Notes under the pieces: model-generated
What the model was told of the DNA's origin: nothing
The model's input: the letters and a program-made list of their open reading frames with translations, nothing else
Database searches by the model: none
Shown: piece after piece, positions 36,022 to 46,604 of the stretch
Numbering within the stretch: position 1 is the first letter of the stretch
How the letters are laid out: each line of letters starts with the position of its first letter
Assembly (NCBI GenBank): GCA_029876055.1
Contig: CM056879.1
Span: 2,480,001-2,544,000, forward strand
Source: Madurella fahalii
Lineage: Eukaryota > Ascomycota > Sordariomycetes > Sordariales
Reading direction: 5' to 3'
DNA: 64,000 bases
Position numbers and translations under genes: made by a program

Positions 36022-36148
36022 TATACAGAGTATAATGATATTGTTCTACTTACAGTAGAGCTTGAACTCAGTCGAGTAGTAGCTCTCGTAGCCGTCGAGG
36101 ATCAACAACCAGTATATGCCCTTTATACGGGATTTTATATAGTAGTCG

Positions 36149-36363
36149 TGTCAGATCGAAAATTGGGATTGCTATAAGAAAAGGAGAGTGAAAGGATGAT
36201 TCGCATTGAAGGAGCGGCGTCTGCGCAGCTATCGCTTCTAAGGAGGTGGTAGGTGACAGTGTTGAACTCTGAACGTTCCAAAACTTCCGGCGAAGCCGGT
36301 AATTTATAGGCCTCTGACCCTGGCAGTGCCCCGCCTGCACCTGACACCCTCCTGCACCTGACA
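36149..36363. repeat. Solo LTR of 215 bp inside pogo copy 2
   Basis: TGTCAG start and CTGACA end give 6-bp inverted termini. Perfect 5-bp duplication AGTCG at 36144-36148 and 36364-36368. Removal restores the transposase reading through the Lys-Tyr-Phe-Asp segment, as in copy 1. Confidence 0.93.
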
Positions 36364-36505
36364 AGTCGAAGTATTTGATCCAATCTAGGCCTACTGCATT
36401 GGTAGTTTAGCCATTGTCAGTAGTTGCAGTACACCAGGTAAGTAGAAGATTACACTCCCGGTACCAGTTACCAAGGTAGTATTGTATAGCCAAGATGATG
36501 AATGG

Positions 36506-37133
36506 TGTGAGGGTCAAGGACCCAAGGGTAGTAGGACCTGTCAAAAGGGTCAGGAAGCTGGATCCTGGATCTGCAAAACACGAACCCGGATCAGTGTGAT
36601 CCGGATTAGTGCGACTCGGATAAGTGTGATCCGATCTCTCGGAGACCCGTCAACCCGGGTCTCTGTGGTCCAGGAAATTGGGAATAAGAAGGAAGTTCAC
36701 CTCCGTTAGACAAGGAAGAAAAGAGGACATCCTCAATTTTCCATCCTGAATTTCCATCCTAAATTTAACTCCGAACGTTCAGAGGTGCTGTGCATCCGAC
36801 AGGACCAGAGTGCCTGGGTACGAGCAGTGCACGTGCAACGTAGGAGCAGAGTGCTCGTTAGGGGTGGGATGGTGGTCTCATTGAACTCTGTCTCTCTCCT
36901 AAGTCCTGTCTTCCACTCCCCTCTTTATGCCCTGCGATGACAGCGTCTGGGCTCACTTACCCCGCTCGCTGCCCCGTCATCGACCTTGCTTGTGCGCTCC
37001 TTCGACGCTCCTCTGACGCGATATCCTCGCCCTTCTGGCCTAGCGTTGTTGTTGCTTTTGCGACCCCGCCGGCGCTGCGGCTTCGGGGCTTCCGTCCTGC
37101 GCCCACGCCGACCTTACCCAGCCGGTCCTCACA
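36506..37133. repeat. Solo LTR of 628 bp inside pogo copy 2
   Basis: TGTGAGG start and CCTCACA end give inverted termini. Perfect 5-bp duplication AATGG at 36501-36505 and 37134-37138. Removal rejoins the transposase at the Ala-Ile-Pro-Pro-Phe segment. It contains repeated GATCCG and GACTCGG words at about 36575-36640. Confidence 0.93.
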
Positions 37134-37889
37134 AATGGTGGGATAGCCCAACTAAGAGCGTTGATACCCTAAATCACTGTTGCCCACTTGTGGTTACCAG
37201 GCTGGGCTAGCTTTACCTTGCTATGGCCATCAGAGGTTATAACAACTATACCTACGAAGATGATCCCCATCATAAACCCAGTCCGTCGAAGTTATAGATA
37301 TTGTCATCTACAATACCGTACTTAGCCTTGGTATTCTATACAAGTGCAAACCACTCGCTAATAACCTTTAGATCCTCGCATTTGGCTCTCTAGTAGTCGT
37401 ATCGACGTACCCAACGTATATTGAGCTCTGGCTGGCGTTTGACAAAGTTGTAGGCCCATCGCTTACCGACAGAGGGCGCGTCGCGTATGCGTAACAGTTG
37501 GCTGGCCATATCTTCCACACCAGACAGTCTAGGCGGAAATGCACGTGAAACTAGCTCAATGATATATCGAACAATAGCCTCCTCTTCAGAATCAATGAGC
37601 CGGCGTGAGTTGGCTGGAAGATCGCGTCGTACAGGCTTGTCAGCGCGTCGGTCAGAGAGGGTCATAAGCGGTATATCGTAGAATACAGCTGCAGCTGGGA
37701 GGCTTAATTTTTCATCGTTTTGAAGAGCTTCGAGGGCCAAGAGTATCCTGGCTTCCTTTGAAGTAGGAGGCATATTAGGTTGTAGAGAAAATTGATGTTA
37801 GGTGAAAAGAGGACGCGTTGTGGTGGGGACTGTACGACTCGCTTATCTGTACGATTCGCTTATCTGTACGACTCACTTATCAAATACGT

Positions 37890-38889
37890 TATGGAAATGT
37901 GGAAGTTATATATCTAAAGCCCCTCTAAGTCCGAGCCCTGTGAGACGTACCGTATTCGCTTTAAAACATCTTCTCTAGGGCACCTTTGGTCAAAGCGGTA
38001 CGTGGGGTGGGTGCGATTTCCCTGTTCTAAGGTCCGTACCGAAAATGATGTGATTGTATCAAATATTTTACCTACCATCTCCTACAATGGGCAAGTTACA
38101 TATCCGGTTATATGTGTGCTGGAATTAGGAGACTTGTTAAAATAAGGTTGATTTGGTAGAGGGGCCCGAATTTGGGCCCCGCCTAATAGTGGATAAGATT
38201 TGGACCAGATCAATTTTAGAATATACCAGTACATGCCCTGGGATAGTACACAATATCCCAGCTGGGAATTTGGGGTGGTACACAATATACCAGCTTGGAG
38301 TTTGGGATAGTACATGATACCCCAGCTCAAAATTTGGGATAGGACATGATGATATACCAGCACCGATGGGATGTCCCACTGTATACCAGTACATAATGGG
38401 ATGTCTCAGAATATACTAGGATATGCCCTAGGATAGTACATAATCCCACTCGGAATTAGTGAGAGGGCACCTACCTCGGAAGCAAGCGCACGATACTTGG
38501 TTGCAAACTTCACGTAAATTTGGCAGGATTTGTCAGAAGTACCGCTGTTACACGGAGTGCAATTGCGGCGTCGCTTTTGGCACTTTGGTGCAGTGGTCAT
38601 TTCTGTCCAGCAATTGGATCCTTTTGGTTTGTTTTGAATTTTTTAGTAACGCATGGTGTTGCTCAGCTTTGATAATAGGGCTTTCAGGCCGAGTCACACG
38701 CACGCTTAGTGTGCGTGTGCGTAGTAATTGGAATTGTTGCCTGGGAGCTCAGGAAAGAATCAGGACAGAATCAGCCACAGCTCACCCCAGCTCACCCCAG
38801 CTCAGGATTGCGAGCGAAAAAGGAAAATTTGTGTGCCCAGATTCGTCGCAGACAACCAAGCTGTTACCACCCTCAGACAAGAGAGGCTT
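37890..38889. other. Gene-free region right of pogo copy 2
   Basis: Holds the 32-bp tandem repeat at 38217-38344 and, at 38818-38852, the partner of the inverted copy at 26482-26516. No intact gene. Confidence 0.45.
38217..38344. repeat. Four degenerate 32-bp tandem units
   Basis: Units at 38217, 38249, 38281 and 38313, of the form CACAATATACCAGCT..AGTTTGGGATAGTA, differ at a quarter to a third of positions. Further degraded copies of the ATACCAG/GGGAT words continue to about 38450. Minus-strand open frames here (38082-38394) only read through the repeat. Confidence 0.75.
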
Positions 38890-39264
38890 TAAGTATGCGG
38901 GCTCAGAAAGATACCTCAATCATTTCAACCCATTTATTTTGGTACTCCAGCACGCCGAGCCAGAAGTCCCAAGAAAGACTACTGCGGTCTTTGCTTCATG
39001 ACGTCCTCAAGCAATGCCCAAACGTCGTCAGGAGGGTTTACCCAAAACGCTGGGCGGCCGAAGCCCGGCGGGACCAGAAGCAAGAGCTTGGGACCTTTTC
39101 AGACCTCCGCCAGGCACTTCGGGAGTTCTCCTTCTGCAACGACATGGGTGTAAAGTTCTGCTTGTTCATTGACGGGTTGGACGAATACGATGGCGACCAT
39201 TCACAATTTATTGAGGGCTTGGCGTTACTGGCGGAGCGACAGGATTGTTTAGTGAGATATTCGA
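38890..39264 (+). pseudogene. Truncated NACHT (NLR) gene fragment
   Basis: The frame covering about 38912-39250 reads as the middle of a fungal NACHT domain: LLRSLLHDVLKQCPN, the YPKRWAAEAR linker, LREFSFCNDMGVK and the Walker B FCLFIDGLDEYDG. The P-loop that should precede it is absent and the sequence ends abruptly after LLAERQD. The Walker B region is well preserved, so truncation may be recent. It belongs to a different NLR type from the gene at 21522-25203. Confidence 0.72.
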
Positions 39265-39381
39265 ATGGTCAAATGGATACGGGGGAGTAAACCACGTGAC
39301 CGCTCCCGAAGTCCATGGTTTCAGCAGCGGCGCCAATTTCGCGCTCTCCTGAATTCCCTCCAACGGCGCACCACCATCTCC

Positions 39382-41313
39382 ATGAAGTTGCTTCTCCCAA
39401 CCCGCCGCAAATCGGCTCACGAAAAGCAGCCAGCACGTCCTTTGCAAGACGATGTGATCCAGACTCAAGACTCCTTCAGCCGTCTCCCCGTGGAGCTGCT
39501 TCTCGTTATTTTCGAGCATTTGACTCACCCCGCCGATGTCCTTTCGGCGCTCAACGTCTGCCGTTCCTGGCGCGCCCTCCTCCTCTCTCCCGAAATATGG
39601 ACCCCATTTGCCGAGCGCTTTGCTCCGGGCCTCGTCGACCATATACGCGCCTCATTTCCATCCGCAGAAGCCCAAAATGAAGCCTTCTATCTTGCCTTGC
39701 GCCACTATCACCGTTGCTCGGGCTACTTCAGCTTTGCGACCCACCAAGTGCTCCGTCTGAACCTGGATGACGACAGCTTCTTCACGTTGTCAAAACAACC
39801 TCCTATCACATCCGGCGGCGTACATTCACTCGACAGCGTCCGCGGTCTCGAACCCAGCGCAGAAGACCAGCATGTCTCTCGCCTCAAGCTGTACAGCCAC
39901 GGCCGGGTTGCCTGGTGGCCCGAGGGCTGGCATATGCCCTTTTTCGCAGTCGTCGACGATCTGCGCACCCGCACACGGCGTATGTACCTGTTCCCACTCC
40001 GCGTGCGCCGCATGTCCCTGCCTGCGGGCCCATGGGACGTTGACCGGCAGCGCGGGTGGAAGACTGCCATGGGCGAGTTCTTGTTTGTCATGGGCCAGGA
40101 AGACGCCGGCGTCTGCGTCTGGCATCTTGAGCGTGACGAGATGCGAGAGCTCAAGCTTCCCGGTGCCTTTGACCGGTGCGTGGTGCAGGGCGAGAGATTG
40201 CTCTTTGTTGGTCGAAGGGCTGCTGAGGTCTGGACCTGGACATGGGACTCCAACTCGATTCAGATCATCGATGCTTCGAGACAGGGATGCTATCTCCCCG
40301 GCCCTGTTGTCATGGGCGGCCAAATCCTTTTGGGGTACCCGCCCAATCCACGCCCCTCACCCAAAGTCGGCTTGCGTTTCCGCGACACCGACGTGAAGCT
40401 CGATTTTATTCTACACCCAACAAATCCGGATGTCTTATTTGTGGTAACGTATGATGAGGTCGACCTGGTGGTCTACGAGCTCACGTCGGGTGAACTTACC
40501 GCCACCATCTTGCTCCCACGTAACCACCTCGCCTACCGCGTCCTCCAGCGCTCCCGGAGCGACGTCACCGTGCATTACCTCCGCCACCAGCGCTGTGATG
40601 CCTACGGCGGTTATTGCCTCGTCACGGCTTGGCTTGGTCTGGAACAATTCTGCGATGGTGCCTGCACTTGTCCGGGCAGCCTTGGATCTGTGTGCTTCAA
40701 CGTCTACACCAAGCGCTTTACAGCAGTTGTGCACCACGCCCTCTACACGAGCACCCCCGACACGCACCTTTGGGACGGGCTGCTCGCCGTCGGGGTTGAT
40801 GGCCGCCGCGACGCGGAGGATAACGCCGGTGGTGCTGCCTTGGACAGCAACATGGGGCCTCTGGTCGCGCTGTTGAAGCCATGCGACGGCCTCCCTGATC
40901 CTAACGCGCCACTGACACGCGGAAGCCCGTTGCCATTGCGGACGAGGCAGCCATCGAACATCACGAGCTTGGGCGCGACGGTGGAAGGAGTTGTCCGCTT
41001 TGTGCCGTCCAATAACGAGGAAATACGGTCTCGCCCTCAGCGTCTGGATCGCGTAGCATATGTGCTAGAGGCTGGTGGTGGTGGCGGGCGCGGGCCGGTA
41101 AAGCCACGTGAGTCTGTGATGGGTATGGATCCCCTCAAGGCCGAGTGGCTAGATGGGGACGACAAGACGTTGATATATGTGGCCGGTAAAGAGTACACGG
41201 TATGGAAATTTGGGGAAGATTGCGACCTGAAAAATGATAAGAAAGTGGCACGGGCGTGGAGGGAGCGGTGGAGAAGTGTCATGGCTAGTGCAGGACGTGG
41301 TACTAAAGGATAG
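39382..41313 (+). CDS. F-box protein
   Basis: A single-exon frame. I start it at 39382 (Met-Lys-Leu-Leu-Leu-Pro), not at 39265, because upstream sequence belongs to the junction with the NACHT relic; this gives 643 residues. The F-box is at about residues 28-72 (FSRLPVELLLVIFEHL ... ALNVCRSWRALLLSPEIW). The long C-terminal part has Trp-rich, beta-propeller-like segments without a clear repeat. F-box proteins link substrates to SCF ubiquitin ligases; substrate unknown. It marks the end of the repeat-rich zone. Confidence 0.87.
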   Translation: MKLLLPTRRKSAHEKQPARPLQDDVIQTQDSFSRLPVELLLVIFEHLTHPADVLSALNVCRSWRALLLSPEIWTPFAERFAPGLVDHIRASFPSAEAQNEAFYLALRHYHRCSGYFSFATHQVLRLNLDDDSFFTLSKQPPITSGGVHSLDSVRGLEPSAEDQHVSRLKLYSHGRVAWWPEGWHMPFFAVVDDLRTRTRRMYLFPLRVRRMSLPAGPWDVDRQRGWKTAMGEFLFVMGQEDAGVCVWHLERDEMRELKLPGAFDRCVVQGERLLFVGRRAAEVWTWTWDSNSIQIIDASRQGCYLPGPVVMGGQILLGYPPNPRPSPKVGLRFRDTDVKLDFILHPTNPDVLFVVTYDEVDLVVYELTSGELTATILLPRNHLAYRVLQRSRSDVTVHYLRHQRCDAYGGYCLVTAWLGLEQFCDGACTCPGSLGSVCFNVYTKRFTAVVHHALYTSTPDTHLWDGLLAVGVDGRRDAEDNAGGAALDSNMGPLVALLKPCDGLPDPNAPLTRGSPLPLRTRQPSNITSLGATVEGVVRFVPSNNEEIRSRPQRLDRVAYVLEAGGGGGRGPVKPRESVMGMDPLKAEWLDGDDKTLIYVAGKEYTVWKFGEDCDLKNDKKVARAWRERWRSVMASAGRGTKG

Positions 41314-42824
41314 GGGAGTCCGGAATCCAGATAGCGTTGGACATAGCCTACTGTCCTCCGTTTGCTGAAGGGGTGTCTGTGGAGAAGAGATGAGCCGGTC
41401 GTGTATTTAGAGTCCTAGGGTGTCCTACATTTTCTCAGCAGCACGCAAGTGCTGACTACTCGTGAAAGACGACTATGCAGAATGCTCCGCTCAGTGGTGG
41501 AAGCTTTTTGTCTTGTCGCCCCGGCGTTTTAAAACGCCCCGCCTAACGCGTTGTCGATGGGCGCGATGGTCGTCAACCGCAGCTCTAGAACAGGCGGAAG
41601 ACTCACCTTATCACAACCGCGTCAAGGGGTTTTGTCACGTCATGGGGAGAGATAGAAGCGGGAATTCCGCTGATTATGGGCGTTTCGTTGTCATTCCTCC
41701 TTATTCGTGCCCGCGTCCATCACACACACTACCAATTCACTTACACCTCCCTCTCCAGCTAGCCTTGATATGGATGATAACCTGAATATATGTTAACTGA
41801 CGTAGCATTTCTGCTTAGAACCACAACTCTGAACCAAGAGCATGATGAACTGCTCCTCCTGTAACCAGGGGCTAATGCCAGCCCGCGCACGACTGCCTGA
41901 GGAGACCAGAAACAAGGCGGGCTTGGAATGTAACCTTTGTGATATGAGGGAGAATCTCCCGTCTTAAGTACTACCTGATGGGTATCTCCCGACTCGGAAT
42001 GGCTCAGTGCAGTGAGCTCACCAGGTGAGAATGAGGATCACGGAGTATTATACTTGTATTTCCTAGACATCCTAAGACCTTCCCACTTCTGTTACTTAGG
42101 GCCTGTGGAATGCCAAAGACCTGCTCCTGAAGAAAAACGTATTATCCATCTAATCTTGGCGTTTTAGTTCGGATGGCCAGACATGCCATACTCTTACCTT
42201 ATAGGGCTCGAAGGTTGCACGGACACAACCGCTTTGTTCCCGTCAAGAATAAGGTACCTTACGTTACGTCGACACTCGGTCAATGCCCTCTAGTTGCCCC
42301 ACGCTTGAGCGCGCAGTCCTCCAGACCTCACATACCTAAACTACCAGACAGACGACCCTCTACTGTAAAAGTGTTGACAACAGGATTTAACTGAACTCGC
42401 GATGGTCAAAGAAGGGCTCCTGTGTCACCCCTGCGGATCCGAATGCCCCCTCTCGGATACTTAGGTGCTTGAGGAGTGGCGTTCAGCGCGAGGGGACCAA
42501 GCCAGTCCGGCAGTAGTCAAGGCTACTTCGAGTCACAAATGAGGTTGATGTTTGTGAACTGAGTGACAAGACCAGGCGGCAGATTCAAGTTCTCGTCGAT
42601 TCGGTACCTTAGTGGTGTTATCGCGGCCGCCAGAGTCAACCTTTCCGCAATGGGGCGCGCCACATCCCAGGCCAGAGAGAGCCTGATGACCCAGGATGAG
42701 GACTAACTTGTTCTGTTCTGAGATCCTCGCGACTGTCATATTCTGCTCCTTCGGCAAGACGCCGCGCATCATGCGGTTCTTCTACACCAGCTCCGTGGCC
42801 GAGACATATGAGCCTGCTTTTCAT
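41314..42824. other. Intergenic region left of the RiPP cluster
   Basis: About 1.5 kb. Small plus frames at 41462-41785 and 42173-42394 show no recognisable content. It may contain the cluster boundary. Confidence 0.45.
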
Positions 42825-43154
42825 TCATGGCTGGAGAAAATGAGCGGGAAATCCCTTGTCGGGGTGCGGGCGGTCATCGTGCTTGGCATCTTCAAGTTCT
42901 AGATCTCCTGCGGTTTCGGCGTATAGCAGCTCTTCGCCCCGGATTCCGATGCGCCGTCGCCAGACGAGCACACGGTACACTTCCTCCGAACTCGAGGCGT
43001 CTGGGCGAGTTGCCCAGTACACGATGGACCGGGGGGGAGTATCTGAGTATTGGATGAAGTGGAATATGGAGTCAGGACGGGTTCCTGGGGCTCCAGGCGG
43101 TATGGCGTGATGGCGAGCGACCAACTCGGTGGGCGCGGTGTATCGAACCTGCAT
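42825..43154 (-). CDS. Hypothetical small protein
   Basis: 109 codons from the ATG at 43154. Hydrophilic, with a regular beta-strand-like pattern (SIFHFIQYS, RSIVYWATRP, VYRVLVWRRR). No family is recognised. It is divergent from the first flavin monooxygenase with about 220 bp between starts. The frame also extends upstream as an antisense shadow of the monooxygenase, so only the part before 43154 is considered. It may be a cluster gene of unknown role or a chance frame. Confidence 0.35.
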   Translation of the reverse strand: MQVRYTAPTELVARHHAIPPGAPGTRPDSIFHFIQYSDTPPRSIVYWATRPDASSSEEVYRVLVWRRRIGIRGEELLYAETAGDLELEDAKHDDRPHPDKGFPAHFLQP

Positions 43155-43247
43155 CGTACGTCTAAGATAGGTAGCTTTTGCTTGAAAAATTGACGAGAAT
43201 TTTGATACCTGAAGCGTTGTTCTCTTGCGCCTGGTTATCGAGTTCTC

Positions 43248-43254
43248 GCGCCAA
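43248..43254 (-). promoter_or_regulatory. TTGGCGC motif upstream of flavin monooxygenase 1
   Basis: TTGGCGC on the minus strand, about 120 bp before the ATG at 43372. One of a set of identical heptamers in cluster promoters (see findings). Role inferred. Confidence 0.35.
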
Positions 43255-43371
43255 ATAGCCGCCCCAATTGCTATAAAGTCGTGGATAAGAAGAACGACAT
43301 CGACATCATAGGAATTGGAATCAGTGCGAGCATCAACCTGGAGATCTACTTGCGCATCCAGTGGCGAGAAA

Positions 43372-45096
43372 ATGACGGCTTCCCCCAAGGTTCGACGTGT
43401 AGCTATTGTCGGCGCTGGCATCAGCGGCGTTCTCTCCGCCGCGCACCTCCTCGCCGCTGGTATTGAAGTTGTCGTCTTTGAGCGAAACAATGCTCCTGGT
43501 GGTGTCTGGTGGGATGACTATCAGTTGGATTTATTCTGTCTCGGCCGGACTGCTAATCACACTTGTTCAGGGTGTACAATGAACGAACCGCACTCTCACC
43601 ATCTTATCCATCCATCAGGGCATCGGAGGCTGATTTGCCACCTATGGAATGCGAAGGAGATGAAGCTGAGTTCACGCTGAGATATGCACCGCCGGGGTGG
43701 GTAAACGGCTTGGTGTTTCTGCGATGAGCTGAGATTTAATAACACACTTCAGGCCGTGCTACCATAACCTCAAAACTAATGTGCCAACACCGCTGATGGA
43801 AGTGACGCTTCTTGACTGGCCGGAATCCACGCCGCTTTTTGCCCACAACAGCATCGTTCGAAAGTATATCGAGGATCTATCTACCACTACCGGGGTGCAT
43901 CGTCATACGATATATAGCGCCCGAGTGCAAGAGGTCAAGAAAGATGGACCCGGATGGGAGGTCACATGGATCATGTTGCAGAAGAAATCAACCGAGATCG
44001 AGCACACTGCTGTAGGGATCACCCAGAGTCACCAATTTCCGTTCATATTCGCTGATCAGATGATGCTAAAGTATTTCGACGCTGTAGTGTTGGCGACGGG
44101 GCACTACCACGCTCCTCGTGTTCCCAACATCGCTGGCCTTGCACAAGCAAAGAAGAGATATCCTACGAGAATCATGCACTCTAAGGAGTACAGGGTTCCG
44201 GATTCTTTCAAAGACAAGGTATATGCTTCATATTCCAGGTCTCAAGATAGCATATGCCGCTGACACAGATCAACTGTCTGTAGAAAGTTCTCTTAATAGG
44301 AGGAGGAGTTTCGTCAGTCGACATTGCCAACGACATAAGCCCACTGGCAGATACCATTTACCAGAGCACCAGGAACAGTCATTTCGATCTCGACCCTAGG
44401 ATGCTCCCTGCAAATGCGACACGTGTCGACGAGGTGGCCGTATTTCATGTCCCGGATGATTCCAGCATCGAGCCGCTCCTGGAGCACGAGCCACTGCCCA
44501 TATCAGTCCAGCTAGTAACCGGGAAGGTTTTGAACGATATCGATACCATTGTGCTATGTACGGGCTACCAGATCACGCTTCCCTTCATGCAGACCTACCA
44601 CTCTGATATAACGCCACTGGAGGAAGCAGATGAAAGGCTGTTGGTTACCGATGGCTCGCAAGTGCACAATCTCCACAAAGATATCTTCTACATGCCCGAC
44701 CCGACGCTGGCTTTCGTCGGGCTTCCTTACTACACTTTTACGTTCTCAGTTTTTGACTTTCAAGCCATCACTGTTGCGCAGGTGTTTTCCGGCGCCGTTG
44801 ATATACCTAGCCAGGCTGAGATGAGGGATGAGTACGAGGCTAAGGTGAAGGAGGTTGGTCTTGGTAAAACCTTCCACTCGGTCCATAACAAAGAGGAAGT
44901 CTACGTGGGCAATCTCATGTCATGGGTGAATGTGAGCAGGGCAACTCGTGGCCTTGAGCCTCTGTCAGGATTCGGTCCAAAGTGGTTCGCGGCCAAGGAG
45001 GCGTTCAGGCAAAGGGTGAGGGCCGAGGCGAAGAAGGCCGAACTCTTGGCTCAGGCTCAGGCCGTTTCCGGTGAGAAAATTACATCGAATTCATAG
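43372..45096 (+). CDS. Flavin-containing monooxygenase, UstF-like (1)
   Basis: Four exons: 43372-43508, 43571-43696, 43753-44218 and 44284-45096, with introns of 56-65 bp and consistent phase; 513 residues. FAD-binding VAIVGAGISGVLSAAHLL is at residues 8-25 and NADPH-binding LLIGGGVSSVD at about 246-256. The FMO signature-like segment ATGHYHAPRVPNI lies between them. In the ustiloxin pathway two such enzymes oxidise the sulfur-linked side chain stepwise; this one and its paralogue at the right edge flank the cluster. Which step each performs cannot be read here. Exon 2 uses a GTGGGT donor rather than the overlapping GTAAAC, because only that keeps frame. Confidence 0.88.
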
Positions 45097-45733
45097 ACAA
45101 ATACGGTGGTTGTTCGGCAAATGTAAACGGTAGCTTGTGAAAACGCTCTGACGACAGGGACGTCAAGTCCAGCGAGATTGACCATAACCTCCAACCCTAA
45201 ACCCCCCTTATCTTCCCCCCCGCGGCCCCACTTACTCCCAGACTGTTTAAAAATACGAATCGACCCTGGTATGGTATGTAGCGAGCCGCCTCATTCGCCT
45301 CGCTAGGCGCTCCGAGTATGCAAGTTGGCGCATTGCAGTAAAATCCAGGCGCCGCCTGGAGCCAACGTTGGCGCCGCGCCAGATTCTGCATGACTGCGCC
45401 GAATGGGTCATGTCGCGCGCCAAACCCACCCCGAGGCGCGATACGGCGTCAATCCCACCATGCAATCTCGCCGGCGCCAAGAAGCGTCTCATATGCGCCA
45501 ATCACTTTCGTCAATGGAAGTGGTGTATACTGCGTAGCGAAGCTATAGTCGGCCCGAGAATCCACTCATATAGTGGCCAAAAGGGTGCTTGCATACGCAC
45601 CATACCACTAAATGGATTGGATCGCCATCTGTATGGTTTGTATTATCTCTTGCCTAGGAGAGTGATGATCTTCAATCTGGAAAGGGTGGGTTATCTTTGC
45701 TACCTTTAGGTCAGCGTGCTCGGGTCCTTGAAG
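45097..45733. promoter_or_regulatory. Intergenic region dense in TTGGCGC motifs
   Basis: No gene. Five copies of TTGGCGC lie within 180 bp: plus strand 45325-45331 and 45368-45374; minus strand 45417-45423, 45474-45480 and 45495-45501. The flanking genes are convergent (monooxygenase ends at 45096, GST ends at 45734), so this is not a simple promoter. It may be an enhancer-like or relic regulatory block (inference). Confidence 0.4.
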
Positions 45734-46604
45734 CTAGATGGCTGGAATCTGCCATTCACGATCCTCCCCCTGGCCTTCCATCCACGGCAGACAAGCGTCC
45801 CAAAGCGCCCTAAACTCACCGTCCCCCATGCCCATCATCTCCTCCCAGACTCTCATGTCCACCCTGTGCCCCCACGACAGGAATGTGACTAAGATGAAAT
45901 CGGCATATCCTGCTTTCTCGCCCTCGAAGAACGGTCCTACTACGCCCTCTGGCCTATCTTTTAGCATCCGTAGGAATATATCCAGCTCGCTCTTCATTGC
46001 GATGATGGTAGTTCGGACTTCGTCCTCTTCCGTAATCTCGAGGTCCAGTAGAGGTTTGCCGAACCACTCAGTCCGCGTTCTTATAAAGTAATCCTTGCCG
46101 CGCTCGTCCAGGACGTTGACGGCCTTTGGAAGGAGAAGGAAGAGACCCTTCCCAGCGGCACGAAACATGATGTTTTCCACCGCGAGGGCCAGCGCGTAGC
46201 TCGCCGGACCGGAGGGGAACAGTGGCGGTGACGGGAAAATCCTATCTAAGTGACATGCGATGGGCAGTGAGTCCATCATGGCCCCGGCCGGGTTCGCCTT
46301 AACCGAGTCTGGGTGACAGATAGCCGGGAGGGTGTACAGCATCCGGCCCTTTTTGTGCGGAGCAACGGACATACTCTTGAGCAGAGGGGCGATATCGGGA
46401 TAGGAGATGAAGCTCTGCGTATAAGGGATCGTCTTGTAGTTAAGGACCATCCGGATCTTGAGCGTACTTGATGACCAGGATCGCGATGACCCTAGAGTGA
46501 ATTGTTAGGGTGTGTAAAGCATACTTCCGGATGTTACCAAAGATAGCTATACCTGGAAGAATCGAGTCAATGTCGAAGAAGTGAACGGGGGTAATACCGG
46601 TCAT
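45734..46604 (-). CDS. Glutathione S-transferase-like protein, UstS-like
   Basis: Two exons, 46604-46553 and 46491-45734, joined in phase 1 across a 61-bp intron (GTATAG donor, CTCTAG acceptor); 269 residues. The N-terminal thioredoxin-fold part contains NYKTIPYTQSFISYPDI, as in fungal GST-like proteins, and the C-terminal part is helical with a GPFFEGEKAGYADF segment typical of GST-C. In the ustiloxin cluster the homologous position holds UstS, thought to supply or process the cysteine/glutathione-derived side chain. Divergent from the methyltransferase. Confidence 0.82.

Larger units (their letters stand above)
34580..37773 (-). pseudogene. Broken transposase of pogo copy 2
   Basis: Begins at the ATG 37773-37771 and is intact for 127 codons (helix-turn-helix and CENP-B-like region, KEARILLALEALQ ... 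FVKRQPEL). It then meets a TAG in a YDY-x-RAK context and further stops. DDE pieces reappear on both sides of the inserts (GINALSWAIPPF before the 628-bp LTR, ILA-like continuation after it, and LLILDGYES further on). It is interrupted in three places by LTRs. Confidence 0.85.
34480..37889 (-). mobile_element. Fot1/pogo DNA transposon, copy 2, with four nested LTRs
   Basis: Inverted relative to copy 1. TA flanks are at 34478-34479 and 37890-37891. Terminal repeats start ACGTATTTGATAAGCGAGTC and carry the AAGCGAGTCGTAC word twice or three times. Removing the inserted LTRs and their duplications leaves 1,877 bp. Terminal repeats differ from copy 1 at many positions, so this is a related but distinct subfamily. 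Confidence 0.92.

Noticed and set aside
45368..45709. 113-codon plus frame downstream of monooxygenase 1
   Set aside because: No domain and Arg/Cys-rich random composition; the region is better explained by motif-dense non-coding DNA.
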